From Robinsoniella sp. (lineage in GTDB: Bacteria > Bacillota > Clostridia > Lachnospirales > Lachnospiraceae), in the NCBI GenBank assembly GCA_023664735.1, contig JAMPFB010000008.1, forward strand, positions 1 through 63,701: 63,701 bases of DNA, in the 5' to 3' direction. This document shows, piece by piece, positions 36,534 through 46,260 of the stretch. The position numbers and the translations under genes are program-made. The notes below the pieces were generated by a model. That model worked only from the letters and a program-made list of their open reading frames with translations, had not been told where the DNA came from and ran no database searches. How positions within the stretch are numbered: the stretch's first letter is position 1; every line of letters starts with the position of its first letter.

Positions 36534-37547
36534 TTACACCTTCTCCTTTTCAGGTGAAAGCGCTAATTTTTTATATAGCTGCGGCAAAAGGAGAAAGATA
36601 TGATATCCAATTCTTGTAGTCATGCTGAGCGAGCCGTATTTCTTCCGGGCCCTTAATGCCTCTTTTACATACTCCTTTAGCTGCCTTTGTTCCTTCTTAG
36701 AATCCTTTACCTGTTCCTTTAAAGGATAATAATACCGGATTGCCCCATCTGCCCTTGCCTTACATGCACAAAAGGCTAAATCGGTTTCCCCCGTTTCTTC
36801 CTCAAAAAAAGAAAGCCTGTCCGTTAATGCCTCCATCCATTGTAAGCGCTTTTTGCTGAAAGCATCTCTTGTAATGCTGGAGGGGGCGCTGAAATACCCA
36901 TACATAGGCCATTTCACATAAACACCCCTTTTTGCCTTATCATATATTTTATAGGTAGTTGCCTCATCCTCGTGAATCTTTCCTTTTGGGAACCGTATTC
37001 CATTCCAAAGGGAAGCCTTATAAAGCTTATTCCATGCTACAATAAAATAAGTGGCATCCGGATGATTCATGTCATACATATTAAGCAAAAGCCCTTTTCT
37101 GTCATAGGTATCATAATAGGCTTCCTTCCATTGTAAAGTCCTAGGGGGCTTGGAAAAATCCCCCTCTTCCTGCCTAGTTACCGTTTTGTAAGGGCACATT
37201 GCCACATCGCTTTCTGTGGAAAGCAGCGCCTCCATAAGCACCTCTAAAAAAAAGGGAGCTATAAAATCATCACTATCCAAAAATGCAATGTATTCTCCTT
37301 TAGCTGCTTCAAGCCCTGCATTTCTTGCATCGGAAAGGCCACCGTTTTCCTTGTGTATGACCTGAATACGGGAATCCTTTTTCCCATAAGCATCACAAAT
37401 GCTTCCACAGCCATCCGGCGAGCCATCGTCTACCAGAATAATCTGCAGGTTTTCATAGGTCTGGTTCACAATGGATAAAATAGCCCTTTCCAAATATGCC
37501 TCCACCTTATAAACAGGCACAATGACTGTAATAAGCCCTCTTACCAC
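36534..37547 (-). CDS. GT2 family glycosyltransferase (tandem copy 2)
   Basis: The 337-residue product has the GT2 motifs ITVIVPVYKVEAYLERA, ILVDDGSPDGCGSICD, ENGGLSDARN and FLDSDDF, then a helical C-terminal region with WNKLYKASLW, characteristic of EpsJ/CpsI-like transferases. The start is GTG behind GGAGG; no closer ATG is present. It lies 5 bases after one GT2 gene and 12 before the next. Its probable job is one linkage of the repeat unit of the second glycan cluster. Confidence 0.85.
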   Translation of the reverse strand: MVRGLITVIVPVYKVEAYLERAILSIVNQTYENLQIILVDDGSPDGCGSICDAYGKKDSRIQVIHKENGGLSDARNAGLEAAKGEYIAFLDSDDFIAPFFLEVLMEALLSTESDVAMCPYKTVTRQEEGDFSKPPRTLQWKEAYYDTYDRKGLLLNMYDMNHPDATYFIVAWNKLYKASLWNGIRFPKGKIHEDEATTYKIYDKAKRGVYVKWPMYGYFSAPSSITRDAFSKKRLQWMEALTDRLSFFEEETGETDLAFCACKARADGAIRYYYPLKEQVKDSKKEQRQLKEYVKEALRARKKYGSLSMTTRIGYHIFLLLPQLYKKLALSPEKEKV

Positions 37548-37552
37548 AATTG

Positions 37553-38563
37553 CTACCTCCTTTTTAACAGCCTGACCACAAGTCCCCTGAAATCAATCAA
37601 AAAACATGTTATATGCTTACAGCCCATATTCAGAAAAAAATAAATGATTTTGTAATCTGCCAGCTTAAGCTGCAGCTTATGCTCCGGATGTTCCTTTTTC
37701 AGCTTTACCAAAGCTGCCCGGTAATTGGCGATAATGCGGATTTTTTCCTTTCTTGCCATGCCGCCTGCAAAAGCAAGCTGCTCCAAATCATCCAGAAATT
37801 CCACAATCAATTTATTTTCCAGCACTCCGTCAGTCTGCCCGTCTCCAAACAGTTCGTTCATTGCCTGTCCTGTCCTTTCATACAAAAGCAGGGCAATGTC
37901 CAGCTTATCCTCTCTTTTTTTGGTAGAAAGGGTGGTTCCCCTGTCATCCTGTATAAACTCACAGACCGGCTTTCTTACGGTCGAAAAGCTATGACATTCC
38001 TTCAAATAGGAAAGATTGAACAATAAATCCTCCCCCAGATTCAAGTCCTCCGGAAACCCGTTTTGAATCTTATGCCGCTTAAACAATTTGTTCCATGGCA
38101 TATTAAAGAAGCCTTTTTCGTATAGCCTTAGTATATACTCCCTGCTTTCCTGTACGGGAAAGGTTCCTTCCTTTTCCGGCAGCTTCTCAATGCTTCTTCC
38201 AAAGTATAAATGATGAAACCCGGCCACCACAAAATCTGTGTCATCCCTTTCCATAACCTCCACCATTGCCTGAATGGAATCCCTTTCCACATAATCATCG
38301 CTATCCAGAAAACGGATATACTCCCCTTTTGCCTCCTTAAGCCCTTTATTTCTGGCTGCGCTGACTCCCTGATTCTTTTGATTGATTACCCGAATCCGCT
38401 CATCCTCCCTTGCCAGCCTTTCCGCTAACTCTCCCGACTTATCCGGCGGTCCGTCCACCACAAGCAAAATCTCCAGCTCCCTGTAAGACTGCATGGCAAG
38501 ACTCCTCACACACCGCTCCAACGTCTCCTCACTTCTATACACTGGCACAATCACACTTACCAT
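37553..38563 (-). CDS. GT2 family glycosyltransferase (tandem copy 1)
   Basis: A 336-residue GT2 enzyme with VSVIVPVYRSEETLERCVRS, LLVVDGPPDKSGE, GVSAARNKGL and FLDSDDY, followed by MPWNKLFKRHKI. The usual DDGSxD is changed to VDGPPD, so one acidic residue of the nucleotide-binding loop is altered. I chose the ATG at 38563, seven bases after AAGGAAG; a TTG six codons upstream is in frame but less likely. The C-terminus (FFLNMGCKHITCFLIDFRG) is hydrophobic and may touch the membrane. Confidence 0.83.
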   Translation of the reverse strand: MVSVIVPVYRSEETLERCVRSLAMQSYRELEILLVVDGPPDKSGELAERLAREDERIRVINQKNQGVSAARNKGLKEAKGEYIRFLDSDDYVERDSIQAMVEVMERDDTDFVVAGFHHLYFGRSIEKLPEKEGTFPVQESREYILRLYEKGFFNMPWNKLFKRHKIQNGFPEDLNLGEDLLFNLSYLKECHSFSTVRKPVCEFIQDDRGTTLSTKKREDKLDIALLLYERTGQAMNELFGDGQTDGVLENKLIVEFLDDLEQLAFAGGMARKEKIRIIANYRAALVKLKKEHPEHKLQLKLADYKIIYFFLNMGCKHITCFLIDFRGLVVRLLKRR

Positions 38564-38603
38564 ACACTCACTTCCTTTCAAGCCATCCCTACAAATTCGC
38601 AGC

Positions 38604-40634
38604 CTACAAATTCATAGCAGCCAACACCAGCTCCCAAAGCATATACAGATTCAACCCTCCCATTACGAAAAAGCCTGCTCTGTTTATCCATTCCCGTCCA
38701 AAGGGCACCTTGAAGCGGTTCTGGAAAAAGCAACTGAAAAACGGCAGGAATAATGGAATAAAATATCTGCCCTGCACTCCTGCAATATGGTCAGCTCCCA
38801 CTGCCGTATAGGACACATACATGGATGTAAGCACAATAGCCGACGTGCCAAAAATCATAATCAGATTCAATATTATATACTTTACGCCAATGGACTTTCC
38901 CGTTTCCTTTTTATCCGTACATAATGCTGTAAAAAATGCAAGCAGCAGGCAGACCCATGTCCAGCCCCAGCCTTTAAAGCCCAGATATGCATAACCAATA
39001 AAGGAATCTCCTCCAAATAAATAATCCTTCAGCATTCCAAACATAGAGCCTAACAGCACCTTTGTATAAGCAAGGGGATTTGCCAGCACATACTGTATCT
39101 GTCCCGAAAAACTGGTTCCTACATTCCGTTTGTCTCCCAGATAGCTGAAATTCCCTACTAGCTGGTAATTGCCGCCTGCTGCCGGCAGAGGCTTAAATAT
39201 GGCATAAAGCATCAGCCCTGCAACCACGCATACAGAAAGCTTGAATACCGTTTCCTGAAAAGGATTTTCAAATTTCTTTTTCCCAAAAAATACAAGCATC
39301 AATGCCATTACGATATAAACCGGCTTTGTTAGGCTTCCTATTACATATGCAAGTAAAATGCCAAGAGTGGACTGCCATGTGATTTTCTTTTCCGGCTCTA
39401 ACATTTCATTTGCCACAAGCACCGTGGCAAGAAGCAGAAATGCCGTTACCACTCCATCATAGGAAATGGCTGAAGCAATAAACAGATTGTTGGGAAGCAG
39501 CCCAAGCAGCGCCACAAGCATCTGGAATCCCCTAGCAAGCTTTACAGCAAAAAATACTACTAGAATATACATAAGAAGATTTCCATATTTTGCCAAGGCA
39601 ACGCTGGTTGCAAAATCTGCCCCCAGCTTTCTGCCAAGAAAGAACCCAAGGGAATTAGGATAATACACTCTGTCTTCTGCTCTGTGGAACCGACTTTGAT
39701 AAGTAATATCCGCCCAGCTAAAATCGTGATTGTTCTGCTCATATGCCTCTACTAGCTTTCTCTCTGCCCGATTATAAAAGAATGGCAGCAGATTTCCTTT
39801 CATCTGCATAGCTGACTCGGTAGTTTCTATGGCAGTACCAAAGGAAAGATCATATGCCTTCTTTGCATGGGCATATTCGTCAAAGCTTACCTGATTGGTT
39901 CCAATTCCCCAAATCAACAGGCTTCCTATTGCAAATGCAAACAGGGCAAATACATACTCCGGTTTGTCCCTTACAAGCTTTTTAGAAAATATCAGCAGAA
40001 CGATTCCTCCCAATATGCAGATGATAAGCCCAATTCTGAGCCAGTTAGGAGAAAAATCATTGGACAATGTAACCTGCAGCTTGTCCACATCAATATCCTG
40101 CCTTGTAGTCAGTACAATTTGAAAGCTGTCAAAGGAACTGTCTAACAGGGCAACGCCACAGCCGATTTTAGGATTCATGCTGCAATATACATTTCTATTC
40201 CCATTTTTTCCTTCCAGAAAAGTGCTTACCTGATAGCCGCCCTTTTCCTCAATGGGATATGCCATTTTAAATTCATGGGCATAATATGCTTCTGGCAGGC
40301 TTACCTGAATAGTCGTCTGCTTAATTTTGCGAAAAAGCTCCCCGTCCTTTTCCACCAGAGAGTCATCCTCTTCTTCCGTATATTCCTCCTGATAAAATTC
40401 TGCCAGCAGTTTTTGGTTTTCTCTTTCCACCTGAATTGCTTTCACTTCGTCCTGTGAAAGTCTTGCCAGTCCGTCCTCTACCGTTATTTCGGCCTCCATA
40501 TCCGTCCCCGGATTTATGATAATAGGCTCTTCTTTCTTGGTTACGGCATGAAACTGAAATACGAGACATTCTATGAGCAATGCGATTGTAACGATAAACA
40601 GGATGGTAAATCCAATGGTTCCCTTATTTTTCAT
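38604..40634 (-). CDS. DUF2142 polytopic membrane protein
   Basis: A 676-residue protein. TM1 (about 8-28) is followed by an extracytoplasmic region of about 160 residues, then about eleven helices. The segment after TM2, WGIGTNQVSFDEYAHAKKAYDLSFG, has the FDExxH motif typical of DUF2142, a GT-C-like family found in surface polysaccharide loci. I take the ATG at 40634, seven bases after GGGAGG; a GTG three codons upstream overlaps that site. It overlaps the gene upstream by 11 bases, so the two are probably translated together and may interact. Confidence 0.82.
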   Translation of the reverse strand: MKNKGTIGFTILFIVTIALLIECLVFQFHAVTKKEEPIIINPGTDMEAEITVEDGLARLSQDEVKAIQVERENQKLLAEFYQEEYTEEEDDSLVEKDGELFRKIKQTTIQVSLPEAYYAHEFKMAYPIEEKGGYQVSTFLEGKNGNRNVYCSMNPKIGCGVALLDSSFDSFQIVLTTRQDIDVDKLQVTLSNDFSPNWLRIGLIICILGGIVLLIFSKKLVRDKPEYVFALFAFAIGSLLIWGIGTNQVSFDEYAHAKKAYDLSFGTAIETTESAMQMKGNLLPFFYNRAERKLVEAYEQNNHDFSWADITYQSRFHRAEDRVYYPNSLGFFLGRKLGADFATSVALAKYGNLLMYILVVFFAVKLARGFQMLVALLGLLPNNLFIASAISYDGVVTAFLLLATVLVANEMLEPEKKITWQSTLGILLAYVIGSLTKPVYIVMALMLVFFGKKKFENPFQETVFKLSVCVVAGLMLYAIFKPLPAAGGNYQLVGNFSYLGDKRNVGTSFSGQIQYVLANPLAYTKVLLGSMFGMLKDYLFGGDSFIGYAYLGFKGWGWTWVCLLLAFFTALCTDKKETGKSIGVKYIILNLIMIFGTSAIVLTSMYVSYTAVGADHIAGVQGRYFIPLFLPFFSCFFQNRFKVPFGREWINRAGFFVMGGLNLYMLWELVLAAMNL

Positions 40635-41334
40635 GAGATGCACCTCCCTTTTTCTTCCATGTGCCTTTTACCCGGAGTTTCTCATAAGATAACGTCATGG
40701 AAGCCGCCAGAAACACAAAGGTCAGTATGCGGAACTCATACAAAAAAGGATACGTGTCATGACTGTAAATGTAGCTGACCATAAGACCGCCATCTACCGT
40801 CTCCCAAACACCATCCACCATGCAGCCGGTAGCCGTATTTTCCAACAGCTTTTTATTTGCCCTTAAGGACGGAAGCTCTTCCATGCTTCCATTTTCCACC
40901 TCAAAGGTAATATATACCTGTCCCTGACATTGTTCAGAATGGGAAAAAGGCAGATAGACATACTGGAAATCATATGTCTGGCTGCCTAGCTCATATATGT
41001 TTTCGCTTACAGGACTGTATTCCTCCTGCTCTGCTTTCTTTACATATACACAATATTTTAAATTCACACCATTCAATTCACTGCCGTTTTTGTAAATTCC
41101 TACCTGTATTCCCTTTAAGGGTCTTGTCTCCGTAGTCATTTCATAACGAATCAGGACAGGCTTCCCTTCCTGTCCAAAGGACAGATAAAAATCCTCCTCA
41201 GACTCTTCCATGTTAGCCGTATTTGTATCAAGAACCTGATTGGGAAAAATAATACTGCCAATAAACCCTGCTAAACAAAACAGGGTTATCATTGGCAGTA
41301 TAATATATAATTTCTCATTGAAACAATTTTTCAT
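40624..41334 (-). CDS. Unknown membrane protein, probable partner of the DUF2142 protein
   Basis: I do not recognise a family. The 236-residue product has one helix near each end (about 9-29 and 202-218) enclosing a probably beta-rich outside domain of about 170 residues, and a basic C-terminal tail (EKLRVKGTWKKKGG). The domain is similar in size and position to the N-terminal outside domain of the DUF2142 protein encoded next (40634 start, 11-base overlap). It has two Cys in the domain (KYCVYV, EQCQGQ). CAGGAG precedes the ATG. It follows leuA by 14 bases, so it may depend on leuA transcription. Confidence 0.6.
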   Translation of the reverse strand: MKNCFNEKLYIILPMITLFCLAGFIGSIIFPNQVLDTNTANMEESEEDFYLSFGQEGKPVLIRYEMTTETRPLKGIQVGIYKNGSELNGVNLKYCVYVKKAEQEEYSPVSENIYELGSQTYDFQYVYLPFSHSEQCQGQVYITFEVENGSMEELPSLRANKKLLENTATGCMVDGVWETVDGGLMVSYIYSHDTYPFLYEFRILTFVFLAASMTLSYEKLRVKGTWKKKGGASHEK

Positions 41335-41348
41335 ATTGTTCTCCTGAT

Positions 41349-43025
41349 TTAGTTTCCAAGTCCCAGACGATTGATTGCGGAAAAGATAGCTCTTACGGAT
41401 GCTCTTGTAATGTTGCTGCTGACACCTACTCCATAGGTAACTCTTCCGTCATCTGCATCCAGTAAATGGATATATGCTGCTGCCTGAGAATTAGAGCCGC
41501 TCTGCAATGCATGCTCCTCATAATCTAAAACCTTGATTTTTACATCAATTGTTTCCTGAAGTCCCCTCTGCACTGCATCGATAGGACCATTTCCTACCGC
41601 TTCAAAGGATTTCTCTTCTCCATGGTCCGTATAGGTAACCATAACCTTTGTATCAAATTCGGACTTGGTTTCATTGCTTAAATCAATTACTGTCAGCTTT
41701 CTGAAATGGATAGGCTCTTTTTGGTTTAAATATTCCTGTCTGAACTGTTCCATAATCTCATCCGGGGAAACCTCACCCTGTTTTTCGGATATTTTCTGAA
41801 TCACATTAGCAAATTCCTTATGCATTCCCTTTGGAAGCTTGAAGCCAAAATACGTATCCATGACAAATGCCACTCCGCCTTTTCCAGACTGGGAATTAAT
41901 GCGGACAATAGGCTCATATTCCCTTCCAATATCTGCCGGGTCAATAGGCAGATAAGGAACCTGCCAGAACTCACTGTTCCTTTCCTTCATTGCCTTTACG
42001 CCCTTATTGATGGCATCCTGATGGGAGCCGGAGAAAGCGGTAAATACCAGCTTTCCTGCATAGGGATGTCTGGGATGTACTGGAATCTTACAGCATCTCT
42101 CATAGATTTCAATAATGTCATTTACTTTATCAATCACAAGCTCCGGATCAATCCCCTGTGAAAACATGTTATAAGCAATATTCAAAATATCCACATTTCC
42201 GGTTCTTTCCCCGTTGCCGAAAAGAGTTCCCTCTATACGGTCAGCACCTGCTAACAGGGCAAGCTCCGCACTTGCCACTCCGGTGCCCCTGTCATTATGA
42301 GGATGTACCGATACAATAATACTTTCCCTGTTTTTAAAATGTTTATTCATCCATTCAATTCGATCTGCAAATACGTTAGGCGTAGTCATCTCTACTGTAG
42401 AAGGCAGATTGATGATAATAGGCTCCTCTTTTGTGGCGCCCCATGTTTCCTGAACTGCCGTACAGATTTCCAAAGCATAGTCAAGCTCTGTTCCCGTAAA
42501 GCTTTCCGGCGAATATTCCAGTATGATTTTCCCCGGAAATTTAGCAGCCCGCTCCTTTACCATTTCCGTTCCCTTTACGGCAATTTGCTTGATTTCCTCT
42601 TTATTCATTCCAAACACCACATCCCGCTGCAGGGTGGAAGTGGAGTTGTAAATATGTACTACTGCCTGCTTACAGCCTTCAATTGCTTCAAAGGTCCTAT
42701 CAATCAGCTCCTTGCGGCACTGTGTAAGCACCTGCACGCTTACATCATCCGGAATCAGCTTTCTGTCCACTAACTGGCGAAGAAAATCGTACTCAATCTG
42801 ACTTGCAGCCGGAAATCCGATTTCAATTTCCTTAAAGCCCATTTTTACAAGAAATTCAAACATTTCGATTTTTTCGGATACTACCATGGGATCGATCAGC
42901 GCCTGATTCCCATCCCTTAAATCCACGCTGCACCATATAGGCGCTTTTTCAATCTGTTTATTAGGCCACTCTCTTTCTGGATAATCCTCTACCGGATTTC
43001 TTTGATATCTTTTATAATTCAACAT
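41349..43025 (-). CDS. leuA: 2-isopropylmalate synthase, type 2
   Basis: This 558-residue enzyme condenses 2-oxoisovalerate with acetyl-CoA, the first step of leucine synthesis. It has SVDLRDGNQALIDPM near the N-terminus, HPHNDRGTGVASAELALLAGADRIEGTLFGNGERTGN in the TIM barrel, and a full C-terminal LeuA dimer/regulatory domain ending about residue 555. Length fits the type-2 form. I prefer the ATG at 43025, nine bases after GGAG; an ATG 15 bases earlier has almost no site. The upstream gap (43026-43194) shows no T-box consensus and no Leu-rich leader peptide. No other leu gene is in the window. Confidence 0.95.
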   Translation of the reverse strand: MLNYKRYQRNPVEDYPEREWPNKQIEKAPIWCSVDLRDGNQALIDPMVVSEKIEMFEFLVKMGFKEIEIGFPAASQIEYDFLRQLVDRKLIPDDVSVQVLTQCRKELIDRTFEAIEGCKQAVVHIYNSTSTLQRDVVFGMNKEEIKQIAVKGTEMVKERAAKFPGKIILEYSPESFTGTELDYALEICTAVQETWGATKEEPIIINLPSTVEMTTPNVFADRIEWMNKHFKNRESIIVSVHPHNDRGTGVASAELALLAGADRIEGTLFGNGERTGNVDILNIAYNMFSQGIDPELVIDKVNDIIEIYERCCKIPVHPRHPYAGKLVFTAFSGSHQDAINKGVKAMKERNSEFWQVPYLPIDPADIGREYEPIVRINSQSGKGGVAFVMDTYFGFKLPKGMHKEFANVIQKISEKQGEVSPDEIMEQFRQEYLNQKEPIHFRKLTVIDLSNETKSEFDTKVMVTYTDHGEEKSFEAVGNGPIDAVQRGLQETIDVKIKVLDYEEHALQSGSNSQAAAYIHLLDADDGRVTYGVGVSSNITRASVRAIFSAINRLGLGN

Positions 43026-43194
43026 TGCAATATTCTCCATTCTTTTATTCTATTTCTGATCTGTTCTATCTTTTTCATTCCAGTTATCATCAACAGCATA
43101 ATCGATAAATCACACCATATATTTTCAGAATGAACATTTTACTTTTTGTTATGGTATTAACCCCATTTTAATCACTTCTTCCTTTTCACTACAT

Positions 43195-43233
43195 AAGGAT
43201 AGCCCATCAAAAGATGGGCCATCTCATATCCTT
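43195..43233 (-). terminator. Hairpin after the HPr gene
   Basis: GCCCATC (43202-43208) pairs with GATGGGC (43213-43219), extended by AAGGAT (43195-43200) with ATCCTT (43228-43233) after an asymmetric bulge. It starts 2 bases past the HPr stop. No U-run follows, so termination is probably partial. Confidence 0.4.
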
Positions 43234-43235
43234 TA

Positions 43236-43499
43236 TTATTCGCCGAGCCCGCTTTCAATGGCACTTATAAGAGCAGCTAATGCCTCTTTCTCGTCCTCGC
43301 CGTCACATACGAATTCAACCTCGTCTCCACATTTGACACAAGCACCCAATACACTTAAAACACTTTTTGCATTTGCTGTATTGTCCCTAAATGAAAATGT
43401 TATCAGGGATTTAAACTGCATTGCTTCCTTACATAGGATTCCTGCCGGTCTTAAGTGTAGACCTGTAGGATTTTTTATTACGACCTTTTGACTTACCAT
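43236..43499 (-). CDS. ptsH: HPr phosphocarrier protein
   Basis: An 87-residue HPr. His15 (GLHLRPAG, with Leu in place of the common Ala at 16) is the site phosphorylated by enzyme I. Ser46 (NAKSVLSVL) is the site of HPr kinase used in CcpA-dependent catabolite control in Firmicutes. Having both separates it from Crh. I chose the ATG at 43499, eight bases after GGAGG; a TTG five codons upstream overlaps the site. It has its own promoter (43591-43619), and no enzyme I or PTS genes are near. Confidence 0.92.
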   Translation of the reverse strand: MVSQKVVIKNPTGLHLRPAGILCKEAMQFKSLITFSFRDNTANAKSVLSVLGACVKCGDEVEFVCDGEDEKEALAALISAIESGLGE

Positions 43500-43590
43500 A
43501 ATGTTTTCCTCCAAACAATTCCTCTATTTTGCATACCCAATAAGTGACTTTCTCCCATTGCCACATAACTCCTACCTTCCATATGCCAAA

Positions 43591-43619
43591 ATTATACCAT
43601 ACATTGACATTTTACTCAA
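43591..43619 (-). promoter_or_regulatory. Promoter of the HPr gene
   Basis: TTGAGT (43614-43619) and TATAAT (43591-43596) on the minus strand are exactly 17 bases apart, about 90 bases before the HPr start. The -35 box begins 8 bases after the glmM stop, so HPr can be made independently of the glmM operon while still receiving read-through. Confidence 0.75.
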
Positions 43620-43626
43620 GTATTTG

Positions 43627-44976
43627 CTATAGCATTACCTCTTGTATAAGCGCCGCCAGCTTCCTTGCCTCTTCTTCTATCTGTACCTGATTCTTTCCTT
43701 CAATCATAACTCTTACCAAAGGCTCCGTTCCGGAAGGCCTGATCAGCACCCTTCCCTCACCGGCAAATTTCTCTGTTAAAGAACTGATTGCCTGAGCAAT
43801 TTCCGGATATTCCATATAGCTTTCCTTTTTATGGTTAGGCACCTTGGCATTGACTAAGGCCTGAGGCAGCACCTCCATAATACCGGACAGCTCCGACAAA
43901 GGTCTGCCTGTTTCCACCATGACCTGCAACAGATGAAGGGCGCTTAGCAGCCCGTCTCCGGTTGTATTTTCATCCAGAAAAATAATATGTCCTGACTGCT
44001 CACCTCCAAGGTTTGCGTCAATTTCCTTCATCCTCTCTAATACATACCTATCTCCCACCTTTGTCTGCTCTATTTGGATTCCTTCTTTTTCTCCCATTAG
44101 GAAAAAGCCCAAATTGCTCATAACGGTAGCAACAATGGTATTATCCTTTAATGTGCTTTTATTCTTCATATGGCTGCCGATAATTGCCATAATCTGGTCG
44201 CCGTCCACCTTTTTGCCATTTTCGTCAACTGCCAGCAGCCGGTCTGCATCCCCGTCAAAAGCAAGCCCTACCTGCGCCTTTTCATACACCACCCTTGCCA
44301 TAAGCTCTTCCATATGGGTGGAACCACAATTTGCATTGATATTGGTACCGTCGGGATTGTTATGAATAGCTACCACATTGGCGCCAAGCTCCTTTAAAGC
44401 CTCTACGGATGTATAAAAAGAAGCTCCTTCTGCACAGTCTACCACGATTTTCATTTCAGATAAGTCAACCGGAATGGACTGGATGGCATGATTGATATAC
44501 TCTTCTCTTGCATCGGTACGGTATTTAATCTTTCCTACTCTAGAACCGGTAGGAAACTTGATTCCTTTCATATCAGACCGAATCAGCTCTTCAATTTCAT
44601 CCTCTAAGCTATCCGGCAGCTTATAGCCGTTTCCGTCAAAAAATTTGATGCCGTTAAATTCTACCGGGTTATGGGAAGCAGAAATAACCACTCCCGCATC
44701 CACCTTATATTTTCTTGTAAGATATGCAACAGCCGGCGTTGGAACTACTCCCACATATACCGCATTGGCTCCTACGGAACAGGCGCCTGCCATTAAAGCA
44801 TTTGCCAGCATATCCCCGGAAATCCTCGTATCACACCCTACCATAATGGTAGGCTTATGCTCTTTTTCTCTTGTAAGCACATAAGCGCCTGCCTGCCCTA
44901 ACTGCATTGCCAAAAGCGGGGTCAGCTCTTCATTTGCCACTCCCCTTACTCCATCTGTCCCAAATAATCTTCCCAT
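43627..44976 (-). CDS. glmM: Phosphoglucosamine mutase
   Basis: The 449-residue enzyme converts glucosamine-6-phosphate to glucosamine-1-phosphate for UDP-GlcNAc and peptidoglycan synthesis. It has [10 protein letters not shown] at 3-12, the active-site serine in SASHNP (S101), the metal-binding [10 protein letters not shown] and the GGEQSGH sugar loop, and the C-terminal phosphate-binding [12 protein letters not shown]. It is third in the classical cdaA-cdaR-glmM order, 3 bases behind cdaR. GlmM binds CdaA and lowers c-di-AMP synthesis in studied Firmicutes. Confidence 0.97.
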   Translation of the reverse strand: MGRLFGTDGVRGVANEELTPLLAMQLGQAGAYVLTREKEHKPTIMVGCDTRISGDMLANALMAGACSVGANAVYVGVVPTPAVAYLTRKYKVDAGVVISASHNPVEFNGIKFFDGNGYKLPDSLEDEIEELIRSDMKGIKFPTGSRVGKIKYRTDAREEYINHAIQSIPVDLSEMKIVVDCAEGASFYTSVEALKELGANVVAIHNNPDGTNINANCGSTHMEELMARVVYEKAQVGLAFDGDADRLLAVDENGKKVDGDQIMAIIGSHMKNKSTLKDNTIVATVMSNLGFFLMGEKEGIQIEQTKVGDRYVLERMKEIDANLGGEQSGHIIFLDENTTGDGLLSALHLLQVMVETGRPLSELSGIMEVLPQALVNAKVPNHKKESYMEYPEIAQAISSLTEKFAGEGRVLIRPSGTEPLVRVMIEGKNQVQIEEEARKLAALIQEVML

Positions 44977-44979
44977 ACA

Positions 44980-46260
44980 CTAATCCTTCTTTTCTGAAAT
45001 TTTTATTGTAATATTAACCGGATTTTTCAGGGTAATTCCTTCCGGAAGCCCCAGCGTAACAGGCACCACATAGGTTGCAGCCTTTACCCTTTCTATTTCC
45101 TGTTCCTCCATATATGCCTTAAAATCAATCACTGCAGCCAAATTAGAAGCATCGAACTGCTCTAGCTGCTCAGGCATTGCCATGATTTCTGCCGAAATCA
45201 CATCATTTGCCGACGTAAATGAAGCCTCATAGCCATCCGGCATTCCTGTAATCGTAATGGTTCCTTTGTCAATTTCCACCGTCTTCGTTTCTTTTTTCGC
45301 AATGCCTACTGTTACCACAATCTTGCCTGCTTCCTCTTCATTGGCAAACCTTATGCCATCCGGCAGATATTCGCCTGCATTCACGGCTATATTCATCTCG
45401 CCCGTAGCGCCATCCACATTTACTTCTGATTCCGGAATTACAATTTCCGAAATCTTTGCCAGCATAGAAGGGCTTCCGGCAATCAGAATACTTTCCGGCT
45501 CGGATGTAATCGCCCCTGTCAAGCCATACTCTTCAGCAGGAGTGCCTGATACAGACAGCTTAAAGGGCACTTCCTTCGTCTCCAATATTTCCACGCTGAT
45601 ATTTACATTGGCAATATTTTTTGTTATATTTCTATTTTCTATCAATGTATCTTCCGCATCATACAGCTTTAATTCCACGCTTGTGCGGATATTGCTGCTC
45701 ATATTGGAAACGGAAACCTCTGCTACCGCCTTGCTGATTCGGGTAATGACAGATTCCGGTCCCGACACCCGCACTACATTTTCATCTAAGGAAATATTTC
45801 CCACCACATAACCGCTTACAGGGTCACCGGTAATAACAGGGGTAATGACAAACTGCGTCCTTTCCATTTCTTCAATATTTACTTTTAAATATTCCGTTTT
45901 GGATTTGATGCTGTCAATGTTCTCATTGTAACGGTTAGACTCTACCCGGATACGGGCTGTTCCATCCTTATTCAGATTTTCTAAATCGGCTGTCGCTTTA
46001 ATGTTTTCCCTGCTTATCGAATCCAGAATGGTCCTTTTTGCAGAAACAGATACAGTAATGGTATCGGTTCCCTCTAACACCTCATAAATCTTACCCTGCT
46101 TTGTAATCGCATCTCCGTTTAAGATTTCAACAGGAACACCGCTAATGGTAGTAGTAGCTACCGGATCACTTATATTGACTACTACAAGCCAGAGGCCAAA
46201 AGCAAAGACCAGCGCAAGAATCTTTAATCCAAAGTTCTTCATCAGATTATTTTTCTTCAT
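44980..46260 (-). CDS. cdaR: YbbR-domain regulator of diadenylate cyclase
   Basis: A 426-residue protein with one N-terminal helix (about 9-29) and four YbbR-type beta domains outside the membrane, each with the recurrent VSGP/ITGMP-like turn (for example VVRVSGPESVI and SILIAGSPSML). It matches CdaR, which binds CdaA and modulates c-di-AMP production. It overlaps the cdaA end by 14 bases and precedes glmM by 3. GGACGGGG precedes the ATG. Confidence 0.92.
   Translation of the reverse strand: MKKNNLMKNFGLKILALVFAFGLWLVVVNISDPVATTTISGVPVEILNGDAITKQGKIYEVLEGTDTITVSVSAKRTILDSISRENIKATADLENLNKDGTARIRVESNRYNENIDSIKSKTEYLKVNIEEMERTQFVITPVITGDPVSGYVVGNISLDENVVRVSGPESVITRISKAVAEVSVSNMSSNIRTSVELKLYDAEDTLIENRNITKNIANVNISVEILETKEVPFKLSVSGTPAEEYGLTGAITSEPESILIAGSPSMLAKISEIVIPESEVNVDGATGEMNIAVNAGEYLPDGIRFANEEEAGKIVVTVGIAKKETKTVEIDKGTITITGMPDGYEASFTSANDVISAEIMAMPEQLEQFDASNLAAVIDFKAYMEEQEIERVKAATYVVPVTLGLPEGITLKNPVNITIKISEKKD

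Noticed and set aside
36545..36565. CcpA cre-like TGAAAGCGCTAA
   Set aside because: It lies inside the 3' end of a GT2 coding sequence and lacks the final conserved bases; no promoter is near.
43026..43235. T-box riboswitch or leucine leader peptide before leuA
   Set aside because: Neither strand shows the AGGGTGG-type T-box antiterminator consensus, a specifier-like structure or a short Leu-rich reading frame; only a weak hairpin after HPr is present.
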